From the NCBI GenBank assembly GCA_016183065.1, contig JACPFF010000027.1:24130-88129 (forward strand): a stretch of DNA of 64,000 nucleotides, read 5' to 3'. The notes beneath the pieces were generated by a model, which made no database searches, was not told the origin of the DNA, and worked only from the letters and a program-made list of their open reading frames with translations. This document shows positions 1 to 8,153 of this stretch, in pieces; position 1 is the stretch's first letter, and each line of letters opens with the position of its first letter. The DNA comes from Deltaproteobacteria bacterium (GTDB lineage Bacteria > UBA10199 > GCA-002796325 > JACPFF01). The translations under genes and the position numbers were made by a program.

Positions 1-1161
1 CGCCGTCACGATGTCGGGAAACTTGGCCGGATGCGCGGTGGCGAGAATCAGAGCGTGCGCCGCAGGATGACGCATGGCTGCCGCACAGGCCATGGCCGTG
101 TGCGGGTCGATTACCAGGCCATGGCGTGCATGGATCTCGTGCATGACAGCCTGCGCTTCGGCATCGGTAATCACGCAGCCGGTGATGTCGTGGGCCATGG
201 CCCCGGCATCATCATGGTAGAGCGTTCGTAGTCGTTCGAAATTGCTCGGTGCACCGACATCCATGGCATTGGCCATCGTCGGAACCGTCGATCGCGGGGC
301 ATACCGGCCCGTAGCCAGATACCGTGGCACGGCATCATTGGCGTTGGTTGCGCCGATGAAGCCGGCAATCGGCGCCCCCATCCGCTTGGCCAGCACACCG
401 GCGGTGAGATTGCCGAAGTTGCCGGACGGCACCACCATCGTGAGCGGCGACGGCTGTGCGGTGCGGAGGGCGAAATACCAGTAATAGATCGTCTGCGGCA
501 AGAGACGGCCGATATTGATCGAGTTGGCCGAGGTCACATGCCATCCGTCGAGACGCTCATGCTGCAGCGCCTCTTTCACCAATCGCTGGCAATCATCGAA
601 ATCGCCGGGCACGGCCACGGCAGTGACATTGCCGCCCCATGTGGCGATCTGCTGTTCCTGGACCCGGCTGATCCGCCCGAGTGGATAGAGAATCACGGCA
701 CGGAGCCGTTCGCGCCCATGGCAGGCTGCGGCGACCGCGCTCCCTGTATCGCCCGAGGTGGCGGTGAGGATGAGCGCTTGTTCATTGTCGCGTGCCATGA
801 TGCGGTCGAGGAGCCGCATCAGAAATTGCGCGGCGATGTCTTTAAAACTGAGCGTTGGCCCGTGAAACAGCTCGCCGAGTTCCCACGGTCCGCAGGAGCG
901 CAATGGCAGGGGAAAATAATAGGCCTCTCGGACAATCGCGTCGAGCCACGCAGCCGCGAGATCCTCGCCAAACCACGCGGTGGCGATCCCGGTGGCAATG
1001 GTCAGGAAATCGGCCCGGTGACGCCATCCACTCACGGTCTCGCACGGCACCACAGGAACCCGTTCGGGGAGGTAGAGTCCCCCGCCTGGTGCCAGACCGG
1101 CAAGGAGCGCTTCCTTGAGTGAGGCCCGATGCCGGGCATTGCGCGTACTCTGATACAACAT
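1..1161 (-). CDS. thrC: Threonine synthase, 3' end cut by the window edge
   Basis: PLP-dependent conversion of O-phosphohomoserine to threonine, the last step of threonine synthesis in the cytoplasm. I read 387 codons on the minus strand; the reading frame stays open to base 1, so the C-terminus lies outside. Seen: N-terminus MLYQSTRNARHRASLKEALL followed by a glycine-rich 'APGGGLYLPE' segment, the PLP-lysine region 'FHGPTLSFKD' (Lys about residue 107), 'TSGDTGSA', 'GNFGNLTAG' and 'HPAKFPDIV' near the edge, all typical of ThrC. The ATG at 1161 is preceded by GGAGAG. It follows thrB in the same direction, separated by about 100 bp that holds the edge of a hairpin repeat. Confidence 0.95.
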   Translation of the reverse strand, partial: MLYQSTRNARHRASLKEALLAGLAPGGGLYLPERVPVVPCETVSGWRHRADFLTIATGIATAWFGEDLAAAWLDAIVREAYYFPLPLRSCGPWELGELFHGPTLSFKDIAAQFLMRLLDRIMARDNEQALILTATSGDTGSAVAAACHGRERLRAVILYPLGRISRVQEQQIATWGGNVTAVAVPGDFDDCQRLVKEALQHERLDGWHVTSANSINIGRLLPQTIYYWYFALRTAQPSPLTMVVPSGNFGNLTAGVLAKRMGAPIAGFIGATNANDAVPRYLATGRYAPRSTVPTMANAMDVGAPSNFERLRTLYHDDAGAMAHDITGCVITDAEAQAVMHEIHARHGLVIDPHTAMACAAAMRHPAAHALILATAHPAKFPDIVTA

Positions 1162-1261
1162 GGACTCTCCCGACTGCGTGCGACGTCCATCCCGTGCGGA
1201 TCGGGAGATCCCCGGTCAAGCCGGGGGATGACGGCTCGTTGCCTGCAGATGACCGTTTTTG

Positions 1262-1397
1262 ATTACAGGGGCTCGCGTCGCCCCCTCCACCGGCAAAGCC
1301 GGTGGAGCCTCCCCCTCACGCTCGCCGTGCTCGCTGGATCGCTTCCCACGGGCGACGCGAGCTGCCGAGGACCGCGCGCTTGTCCGTGGGAAGCTAT
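1262..1397. repeat. Mosaic hairpin repeat, copy A (in thrB 3' end)
   Basis: GC-rich string of small palindromes. CTCCACCGG pairs with CCGGTGGAG around CAAAG, and GCTTCCCACGG pairs with CCGTGGGAAGC further on. It begins ATTACAGGGGCTCGCG and ends CCGTGGGAAGCTAT, the same type of ends as copy F at 63365. It is read through as the C-terminus of ThrB. Confidence 0.85.
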
Positions 1398-2333
1398 ATG
1401 GGCTCCCGGCGCTCCAAACGCCCCAATCCAGCTCGTGCACGCGACATGCGCCGCACGAAAGGCCTCCGACATGGCCGTCTCGACGCGAGCGGCATCACTG
1501 CGGCGCACCACACTACACATGGCCGGCCCGGAACCGGCAATGGTACAACCGAGGGCCCCCGCCGCTGTGGCAGCCCGTTTCACCGCCGCATAGCCCGGAA
1601 TCAGGCGACTGCGGAGCGGTTCAATGAGGCGGTCGTCGAGGAGGCTCCCAAGTCGTGGCAGATCCTCCTCGTAGAGGGCCGCCACCAGGGCCCCCACTTG
1701 CGCCCATTGGCGCACGGCATCGCCCAGCGGAATGGCGGCAGGCAAGATCTTGCGGGCTGCTGCCGTCTCCACCACCACCGCCGGATGCACGACCACGTAG
1801 TGAAGATCGTGCGGGGTTGGCAGGGCCATGACCTCCGTCGGTTGATGCGCAATGACGAGCTGCCATCCACCGAAGAGCGCCGGCGCCACATTGTCCGCAT
1901 GCGGCGTGCCGCTTGCGACTCCTTCGCCTGCAACGGCAAATGGGAGGAGGGCCTCGCGCGTCAGGGTCCCGCCAAAGAGTTGATTGGCCGCCATTGCCGC
2001 GGCCACAGCGCTCGCCGCCGAACTCCCCATGCCGGAACCGATCGGAATGGCTGCAGCGATTTTGACTTCTACATCCTCCTGCACGCCGTAATGGGCCATG
2101 AGGGCCTGCGCCGCGGCTCCCGCGGTATTGCGCGTCGGGTCGGTCGGAAGTTCGGGACGATTCGTCCGGATGCGGATGCCCCGACCCCCGGCATCGCCAA
2201 ACCGGACGGTGACCGTCACCCCCGGCTCGGCCATGGCAAAGCCGAAGACATCAAAACCTGGTCCCACATTGGCTACCGTTGCGGGGGCCCATGCGCTGAT
2301 CCCTTCCTCTCTCGTTGCGCTGCTCTCCTTCAT
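1263..2333 (-). CDS. thrB: Homoserine kinase with repeat-encoded C-terminal tail
   Basis: GHMP-family kinase phosphorylating homoserine to O-phosphohomoserine. Seen: N-terminal 'APATVANVGPGFDVFG' and the ATP-binding GHMP motif 'PIGSGMGSSAA'. The ATG lies 5 bases after the thrA stop, so translation is probably coupled. At 356 aa it is longer than usual (roughly 300-320 aa). The last 43-44 codons, from about 1397 down to the stop at 1263-1265, are encoded by a hairpin repeat found five more times in this window, so the Arg-rich tail (ending RWRGRREPL) is not ancestral ThrB. The family-like part ends near 'WIGAFGAPGAH'. Whether the tail is tolerated in the folded enzyme is unknown. Confidence 0.93.
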   Translation of the reverse strand: MKESSATREEGISAWAPATVANVGPGFDVFGFAMAEPGVTVTVRFGDAGGRGIRIRTNRPELPTDPTRNTAGAAAQALMAHYGVQEDVEVKIAAAIPIGSGMGSSAASAVAAAMAANQLFGGTLTREALLPFAVAGEGVASGTPHADNVAPALFGGWQLVIAHQPTEVMALPTPHDLHYVVVHPAVVVETAAARKILPAAIPLGDAVRQWAQVGALVAALYEEDLPRLGSLLDDRLIEPLRSRLIPGYAAVKRAATAAGALGCTIAGSGPAMCSVVRRSDAARVETAMSEAFRAAHVACTSWIGAFGAPGAHIASHGQARGPRQLASPVGSDPASTASVRGRLHRLCRWRGRREPL

Positions 2334-2338
2334 GCACT

Positions 2339-4798
2339 CTACCCTGTGGTCAACAAGTGGGCCACCTTGAGGATGTCGGCAAAAACCCCGCCCGCGGTCA
2401 CATCCGGCCCGGCACCTGGTCCCCGCACGATCAGCGGATTGGTGCGATACCGTGCGGTCGTGAAGACGACCAGATTATCGCCACCACGCAGACTCCCAAA
2501 GGGCGAGTCCCGTTCGACTGCCGTGAGGCGCACCGAACACCGGCCATGCTTGATCAGCCCGATGTAGCGAAGCACCTTTTCCCGCTTTGCTACCGCGACC
2601 ACGCGCGCGCGGTAGGCGTCGTCAATGGTCGTGAGGCGCCGAAAGAATTGGGCAACTGTTCCTCCACGACGCAGCGCCTTGGGAAGGAGCGGCTCCACCG
2701 CCACCTGCGCCAGCGTGCACCGCACACCCATGGTCCGCGCCAGAATGAGCAATTTCCGCGCCACATCGAGACCCGACAGGTCTTCGCGCGGATCGGGTTC
2801 CGTAAACCCGCGCCTGTGGGCATCGCGGACAATCGCACTGAAGGCCCGGCCCGCCTCGAGTTCGCTGAAGAGAAAACCGAGCGTTCCCGAGAGCGCGGCC
2901 TCAATCTGGAGGATCGTGTCCCCGCTGTCGATCAAATCCTGCAGCGTGGAGATCACCGGCAATCCGGCACCGACGCACGTCTCGTAGTGATAATAGGCGT
3001 TCCGCCGACGGATCAACTGTTGTAATCGGTCATAAAACGGCTGCGACATGGTATTGGCCTTTTTGTTCGGCGTCACAATACTCACTCCGGCGGCCAACCA
3101 CTCGGGATAGCGCGCCGCCACGTGATCGCTCGCCGTGGCATCGACGAGAATCAAATTTTCGAGACGGCTCTCGATCAAGGTCTTCGTCAGCTGTGAAAGC
3201 GCCGATGCCTCCCCACGTGTCACCAGTTTTTTCCACTGCCGCACCTTGAGCCCCGCGGGGGTGAAACAGCCCTCGCGCTGACCGAGGATCCCCACGACAT
3301 TGACCTGCAGATCACGATCGCGAACAAGCCGCTCCTGGTTTTCGGCGATCTGCTCCAGCAACTTGCTTCCGATGGTCCCTTTCCCGATCAGCACGACATT
3401 GACATGCCGACGGGCCAGGTGAAATGCCCCATGGATTACATTGATGGCCTTGGTCGCATCGGCCGCTGCCACGACCACGGAGATATTGAGTTCCGACGAT
3501 CCTTGTGCAATCGCCACCACATTGATCGCATTTTTTCCGAGCGCTGCAAAGAGACGGGCCGCCACACCGGGCGCCCCCTGCATCCCCGCACCGACCACTG
3601 CGACCACGGCAATATCATTGCGACAGTCGATGCGACGGATATCGTGTCGTGCCATCTCGGCGGCAAAGACCTCGCGCACGACACGGCGCGCCCGCACGGC
3701 ATCCTGGCGGCGGATGACGCAGCAGATGCTCTGTTCCGATGAGCCCTGGGAGATAAGGATGACGTTGATCTGCGCACGCGCCAGGGCATCGAACATCCGC
3801 GCGGCCACTCCATTCACGCCCACCATCCCCGCGCCTTCGAGACTGAGCAACGTGACATCGGCAATGGCGGTGATCCCTTTCACCGCACGGGCCCACCGGC
3901 CGGTCGCGGACGAGATCAGCGTCCCGGAAAACCCGCGATGCCCCAGGTTGCGAATGCGGAGCGGGATCCCCGCCTCAATGGCGGGAATCACGGCGCGCGG
4001 GTGGAGAACTTTGGCCCCGAAATAGGCCAGCTCCATGGCCTCGGCATAACTGAGCTGTTCGAGCGGAAACGCTTCGGAGACCAGCGCCGGATCGGCACTC
4101 ATGACCCCATCCACATCGGTCCAGATCTCGATCTCGCGGGCCTTGAGGAGTGCGCCGATCAGCGCCGCAGAGTAATCGGACCCGTTGCGTCCGACGGTCG
4201 TCGGCACACCATCGGGCGTGGCGGCAATAAAGCCGGTGATCACCGGGATCTCTCCGCGCCACGTGGCCTGGGCCGTCTGTAGACGCTGACGGGTCGCCGC
4301 GGCATCGACCACGGCATTGCCAAAGTCGGCATCGGTCACGATGAGCTGACGTGCATCCACCGGGACGGCCCGCAAGTGCTTCCCCCGCAACACGCCCGCG
4401 ATCAGCTGTGATGAGAGCAACTCTCCATAACCGATCACGCGGTCGCGCGTCCGCGCCGTGCACTCCCCCACCTGCGCAATGCCGTGGAGTAGTGCCTCGA
4501 TTTCCTCTCCCGCTGTCACAAGGGTTCTTTGCAAGGGAGTACGCAGGCGCGCAGGAATGGCCGTGCGCAACAGGACCGTATGGTGCCGGAGGATCTGCCG
4601 CAGCCGCGCGCGGAGCGTCGGTAGCCGTTGTTGTTCTGCCGCCGCAATGCAGGCAAGAAGGGCGTTCGTGACCCCGGAGAGGGCGGAGACCACCACGATG
4701 GTCGTATCGCGCCGTTGGGCCTGCCGCACCACTTCGGCCACAGCCAGACAGTCCGCCGCCGACCGGAGGGTGCTTCCGCCAAATTTCAGGATCCGCAT
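2339..4798 (-). CDS. thrA: Bifunctional aspartate kinase / homoserine dehydrogenase
   Basis: Catalyses the first and third steps of the aspartate-to-threonine route. 819 aa matches the usual ThrA length. Seen: aspartokinase N-terminus 'MRILKFGGSTL', 'TVGRNGSDYSAALIGA' for substrate binding, two ACT regions at about residues 310-460 ('VNVILISQGSSE', 'INVVAIAQGSSE'), then a homoserine dehydrogenase domain from about 465 with dinucleotide motif 'VLIGKGTIGSKLL' and 'TPNKKANT'. Good ribosome-binding site AGGAAG upstream of the ATG. First gene of thrA-thrB-thrC; allosteric control by threonine is expected from the ACT domains. Divergent from the FHA gene at 4895. Confidence 0.96.
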   Translation of the reverse strand: MRILKFGGSTLRSAADCLAVAEVVRQAQRRDTTIVVVSALSGVTNALLACIAAAEQQRLPTLRARLRQILRHHTVLLRTAIPARLRTPLQRTLVTAGEEIEALLHGIAQVGECTARTRDRVIGYGELLSSQLIAGVLRGKHLRAVPVDARQLIVTDADFGNAVVDAAATRQRLQTAQATWRGEIPVITGFIAATPDGVPTTVGRNGSDYSAALIGALLKAREIEIWTDVDGVMSADPALVSEAFPLEQLSYAEAMELAYFGAKVLHPRAVIPAIEAGIPLRIRNLGHRGFSGTLISSATGRWARAVKGITAIADVTLLSLEGAGMVGVNGVAARMFDALARAQINVILISQGSSEQSICCVIRRQDAVRARRVVREVFAAEMARHDIRRIDCRNDIAVVAVVGAGMQGAPGVAARLFAALGKNAINVVAIAQGSSELNISVVVAAADATKAINVIHGAFHLARRHVNVVLIGKGTIGSKLLEQIAENQERLVRDRDLQVNVVGILGQREGCFTPAGLKVRQWKKLVTRGEASALSQLTKTLIESRLENLILVDATASDHVAARYPEWLAAGVSIVTPNKKANTMSQPFYDRLQQLIRRRNAYYHYETCVGAGLPVISTLQDLIDSGDTILQIEAALSGTLGFLFSELEAGRAFSAIVRDAHRRGFTEPDPREDLSGLDVARKLLILARTMGVRCTLAQVAVEPLLPKALRRGGTVAQFFRRLTTIDDAYRARVVAVAKREKVLRYIGLIKHGRCSVRLTAVERDSPFGSLRGGDNLVVFTTARYRTNPLIVRGPGAGPDVTAGGVFADILKVAHLLTTG

Positions 4799-4829
4799 CG
4801 CGTCTTCCTAACGGGTTGTCACTTATCAC

Positions 4830-4856
4830 GCAACTTTTCTTCGAGAGTGCCGATAA
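4830..4856 (+). promoter_or_regulatory. Sigma-28-like promoter, copy 1
   Basis: GCAACTTT (4830-4837), an 11-base spacer, then GCCGATAA (4849-4856). The -10 element equals the FliA/sigma-28 consensus and the 11-base spacer is canonical, while the -35 matches TAAAGTTT at 5 of 8 positions. The same -35, spacer and -10 occur at 11814-11840 and, with one -10 change, at 53445-53419 on the minus strand. Faces the orphan FHA gene at 4895. Confidence 0.6.
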
Positions 4857-4894
4857 TGGAGAAAGAGGGGATTTGCTCGCGATAATCGAGGTGT

Positions 4895-6265
4895 ATGATG
4901 GCACCAATTTACCCTGTGCGGAGTCGCTTCTCCCGCATGCCCCAGGTCCGCCGTGTGGCGACCCCCGATGGCGCGGCCGCAACGTCATCTGCCACGCGTT
5001 TTGTGCGGGCCGCGGCCTGGATGAAGGGGTTGCTCTCCGTCGGATGGCAGCGGTCCGCCGTCGCCAGGCAGGGGCAAGCCATCCGTCTGAACGCTGCCGA
5101 TCCCGCGGTCCTCGCCGCCTTCTCGGCCATAAGCCACACGGTCGCCTTCGATGTCGTCTCCCCACGGGCGGGTCGGACGGAGGTTTTGGAAGGACCGCCG
5201 TTGCGTATTGCCCAAGAGGATCATCACGTCATAATCACGGTCCCGCAAGGGCTCACGGCCTCGCAGGAGATTTTTCTGGGGCGGCATCGTGCCCCAGAAA
5301 CACCCAATTGTCACAGTGTGGTCCTCTCGAGTCCGTATGTCTCAGGCCAACATGCGCGGGTCGACATTCACCCGAATGGCCGTGTGCAGATCGCTGATAC
5401 GGGATCGAAAAATGGCACCTTTCAGGACGGAGAGAGCGTCCATTTCATCACGGGGTCCCTCCATCATGGGCCCGTCAGATTCTCCCTGAGTCTGGCCGTG
5501 CAGGTCACGATTGCCAAGGACACGGTGGCACCCGCGGCCGCAACAGACGCAGAGACCTCGCACAATTTCATCCCCACCAGGCTCGTCGAATCGGAGCCGC
5601 TCGCGGCGCGTGCCGCGATTGCACACGCCACACCGTCCCAGCCCCGGCAATTGGGGAGTTTGCTCGGCGCACTGGCGCAGGAGGCCGGCTTTCCCATTGA
5701 CGCTTTTACGATCCGGCAGACCTCCGACGTCTTCAGCAGCACGCCCACCACCATCATCACGCTGACGCACGGCGCCACCCGGCTTATCGTGACGACACCC
5801 AGCCGGGTCGACAGCGCCGCGGTTGCCAGGACCCTTGCCCGGGTTATGGCGGAACAGGGCCACGCCTTCTCAGGCCATGCGATCACGGTCCGGATTGCCC
5901 TCGAATCGTCTGCGGATATCGCGGCGTCGGCCTGCAGGGGCGGGGCAGCCATCGCTGGCCATCGCACCGGATTCACCCTTGCCACAATTTCGCCGGATGG
6001 CGAAGTCACCTACACGGCCCTCTCCATCCCACAGGGGGTTCTCCGCCCCGATCGCCACGGTGTCATACTCAGGAGCGTACTGGCACCGGGCGCACGGGCA
6101 ACGGCCCTGCGCGCCGCCATCTCTCTCCCCTGGAATCTCGGCGAGCAGGACACGCCGGAGCGCCAGGCCCGTGAACTCAATACGCTCGCGGATACACTGC
6201 GTCATGCCCTGCGGCGGGTCATCGAGACCACAGCAAGCCATTTTGCGCAGCACGGGGAGCGATGA
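4895..6265 (+). CDS. Orphan FHA-domain protein
   Basis: 456 aa, cytoplasmic by appearance (no signal peptide or membrane segment). A forkhead-associated domain lies at about residues 125-205. It carries a leading 'LGRH', the phosphothreonine-contacting 'SSPYVSGQHARV' (Ser and His of the SxxH core) and 'DTGSKNGTF' (family signature with conserved Asn). The roughly 250-residue C-terminal part is not recognised; it has an alpha/beta look with short helical stretches. The N-terminal 110 residues are basic and low in recognisable structure. FHA domains bind phosphothreonine peptides, so a link to a Ser/Thr kinase is expected from family knowledge, but no kinase gene is in the window. Two adjacent ATGs are possible; I took the first. 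Confidence 0.8.
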   Translation: MMAPIYPVRSRFSRMPQVRRVATPDGAAATSSATRFVRAAAWMKGLLSVGWQRSAVARQGQAIRLNAADPAVLAAFSAISHTVAFDVVSPRAGRTEVLEGPPLRIAQEDHHVIITVPQGLTASQEIFLGRHRAPETPNCHSVVLSSPYVSGQHARVDIHPNGRVQIADTGSKNGTFQDGESVHFITGSLHHGPVRFSLSLAVQVTIAKDTVAPAAATDAETSHNFIPTRLVESEPLAARAAIAHATPSQPRQLGSLLGALAQEAGFPIDAFTIRQTSDVFSSTPTTIITLTHGATRLIVTTPSRVDSAAVARTLARVMAEQGHAFSGHAITVRIALESSADIAASACRGGAAIAGHRTGFTLATISPDGEVTYTALSIPQGVLRPDRHGVILRSVLAPGARATALRAAISLPWNLGEQDTPERQARELNTLADTLRHALRRVIETTASHFAQHGER

Positions 6266-6309
6266 GCCGCCTGCCTTTGCAAAACCACCATTGGGACATA
6301 TCGTGAGGA

Positions 6310-6723
6310 CTAGACACTTTCCACCGGAAGCCGTAGCCGTCGTGCCGCCTGTAATTGACGCTGATCAGCGGAGAGAAAAAGATCGCAGTGTGCGGAGAGG
6401 GCACAGCCGAGCTGTAACGCATCGAGCGCTTTGAGTGGCGCACGTTCAAGACATTGGATGGTGTATTGCAAAACCAATTCCGAAAGATCGAGAATAGTGG
6501 CCTGTTCGATATCCCGTGCAAAATCGGCTTTCATTTGCCGATAGTGCTTTGCCGTGAGTTTCTTTTCCCGCCGCAACCGGTTGAACGCGGAAATCATCTC
6601 TGGAATCGTGACGATGCAGAGGAGAATTTCGGTGGCCTGCGCACAATGGTCTGCAACGGCGACTGTCCCTGATTCCTCCACGTACCGTTTCGCCAAGGCG
6701 GAAGAGTCCAAAAAAAGGCGCAT
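6310..6723 (-). CDS. PIN-domain toxin, VapC-like
   Basis: 137 aa ribonuclease-type toxin. Seen: N-terminal 'MRLFLDSSALAKRYV' with the first catalytic Asp, a central Glu in 'TIPEMISAF', and a C-terminal acidic cluster 'LKALDALQLGCAL' and 'LFLSADQRQ' in the PIN arrangement. The start at 6723 lies 4 bases past the antitoxin stop, the classical coupled toxin-antitoxin layout. PIN toxins cleave RNA (often tRNA) when the antitoxin is lost. The specific target cannot be read from sequence. Confidence 0.85.
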   Translation of the reverse strand: MRLFLDSSALAKRYVEESGTVAVADHCAQATEILLCIVTIPEMISAFNRLRREKKLTAKHYRQMKADFARDIEQATILDLSELVLQYTIQCLERAPLKALDALQLGCALSAHCDLFLSADQRQLQAARRLRLPVESV

Positions 6724-6727
6724 GCTG

Positions 6728-6949
6728 TCACTCCGCTCGTTCCCGCACAATTGCCGCACTGAGCGATGCCCCACGAACCCTGCGTGGCTGACTGATTTTC
6801 CAGCGCGCTAAGGATTTATTGCTGACCGGAGAAACAATGGCGATGGGTTTGCCATTCCGGTATACTTCCAATGATTCCCCCCGTTCCACCGCATCAAAGT
6901 ACTTTCGTGCATTATTGCGCAATTCGCTGAACGTCACATTGTGGGTCAT
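6728..6949 (-). CDS. Phd/YefM-type antitoxin
   Basis: 73 aa from the ATG giving MTHNVTFSELRNNARKYFDA; an upstream ATG at 6964 is possible. 'FSELRNNARKYFDAVERGE' followed by 'YRNGKPIAIVSP' is the Phd/YefM fold signature (DNA-binding N-terminal half, toxin-binding basic C-terminal tail). It directly precedes the PIN toxin. A palindrome overlapping its promoter (6977-6996) is the likely autorepression site. Confidence 0.85.
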   Translation of the reverse strand: MTHNVTFSELRNNARKYFDAVERGESLEVYRNGKPIAIVSPVSNKSLARWKISQPRRVRGASLSAAIVRERAE

Positions 6950-6976
6950 CGAAGCAGCCTCCAAATTTGAGCGTAC

Positions 6977-7006
6977 ATGATAATGTACAATATCATGTCA
7001 TGTCAA
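6977..7006 (-). promoter_or_regulatory. Promoter and palindromic operator of the VapBC-like pair
   Basis: On the minus strand a perfect TTGACA (7006-7001) is followed after 18 bases by TATCAT (6982-6977). The region 6977-6996 (ATGATAATGTACAATATCAT) is a 20-bp near-palindrome, 18 of 20 positions symmetric, covering the spacer and -10. This fits autoregulation by the antitoxin or the complex. Confidence 0.6.
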
Positions 7007-7034
7007 GAAACTTCCTCATGGGCGTATCGAGACC

Positions 7035-8153
7035 TCACAGTGTTTTATTATAGATAGCGTATTGTTTCTCCGCCTTGCCGCCAAACCCTTCGGCCAGGCT
7101 GTTCATCCCCGTGTTGTCGCCGAGGACCCAGGTGATCTCGCCAGAGCGATACCCGGCGGCCGGACACCGCTCCCAGGACTCGGCGATGAGCAACACGCCG
7201 ATCCCCTGCGATTGATATTCCGGCAAGACGGCAAACGCATAGCCGCGCATGCTCTGGATGTCGGACTTGCGGAAGAGGATCCGATAGAGCCCCTTCGGAA
7301 AGAGCCGCCCGCGACAATCGTGAAGAATATCGTTGTAATTTGGGAGGTTGATCACCACGCCTACGGGACGACGGTCGACTTCGGCAATCAAGATGATGCG
7401 GGGATCGGCAATTCGCCGCAAGTCGCGCGCCATGGCACGGACCTGCTTTTCCGTGAAGGGGACAAAACCCCAGTTATTCTTGAGCGCCTCGTTGAAGATC
7501 TGCCGGATGATCTCGGCCTCTTCGGAGAGTTTCGCGAGATCGATCGGTCGCACCACGAGCCCCGGCACGCGCCGCGCCTGTGCCACGCGCTCGACAATCC
7601 ATGCGGGGAGGGGAAACTCGCTCGTGACCGAGTAGGAGTTCAGTCGCATGGTCTCGGTGAGACCGGCCTGCCGGGCATGGTCCAGATAGTACGGCTTGGA
7701 ATAGGGCATCATGAACATGGGCCGGAGGTGAAACCCCTCGCGCAAGAAACCGGGGGCCGGATCTTCGAGCCGAAAGTTGTAGGGTCCGACCATTTTTTTT
7801 GCCCGCCGCTCCCGCAACCACGCCTCCGCAGCGCCAAAGAGCGCGGCCCCGACCGATCGATCGTCGATCGCCTCGTAGAACCCGAAATTCCCCTCTCCCG
7901 GCGCATCGCCTGGATGGGCCAACCGGTCGATCTGTGCACTGATGCGTCCCACAACCGTCCGTCCGTGTGTGGCAAGGAAGAGGACCGCATCGCTCTGCCG
8001 AAAGAAGGCATTTTTTTCGGGATCGAGACGTTGTGCGAGTTCGAGGCGGAGCGGCTCGATCCAGGCATCGCCGCGGCCATAGATGCGCCGCGGGAGATTC
8101 AGGAAGGCCCGGCGACTCCGCGCTGAGCGGACGTGGACGATCGTCGGCGTCAT
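7035..8153 (-). CDS. GNAT-fold acyltransferase, probable bacterial ceramide synthase
   Basis: 372 aa. Seen: 'FLNLPRRIYGRGDAWIEPL' near the N-terminus, 'VVGRISAQIDRLAHP' (about 70-85), 'MVGPYNFRLEDPAPGFL' (about 140) and a GNAT-type acyl-CoA loop region late in the protein ('AVLPEYQSQGIGVLL'). This layout resembles the large GNAT-like family that includes the Caulobacter bacterial ceramide synthase, which N-acylates 3-ketosphinganine. Its start overlaps the stop of the serine palmitoyltransferase gene (ATGA), so the two are translationally coupled, which strongly supports a sphingolipid role. The assignment is from family resemblance plus context. Any other N-acyltransferase acting on an amino-ketone product would also fit. 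Confidence 0.65.
   Translation of the reverse strand: MTPTIVHVRSARSRRAFLNLPRRIYGRGDAWIEPLRLELAQRLDPEKNAFFRQSDAVLFLATHGRTVVGRISAQIDRLAHPGDAPGEGNFGFYEAIDDRSVGAALFGAAEAWLRERRAKKMVGPYNFRLEDPAPGFLREGFHLRPMFMMPYSKPYYLDHARQAGLTETMRLNSYSVTSEFPLPAWIVERVAQARRVPGLVVRPIDLAKLSEEAEIIRQIFNEALKNNWGFVPFTEKQVRAMARDLRRIADPRIILIAEVDRRPVGVVINLPNYNDILHDCRGRLFPKGLYRILFRKSDIQSMRGYAFAVLPEYQSQGIGVLLIAESWERCPAAGYRSGEITWVLGDNTGMNSLAEGFGGKAEKQYAIYNKTL

Noticed and set aside
1302..2567. Long open frame (421 codons) on the plus strand
   Set aside because: Antisense shadow of thrB and the thrA end; GC-rich codons give long open frames on the opposite strand, and the product is Arg/His-rich with no domain.
3975..5165. 396-codon minus-strand frame over the thrA start region
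   Set aside because: Overlaps thrA in another frame and the FHA gene antisense; low-complexity Arg/Gly product.
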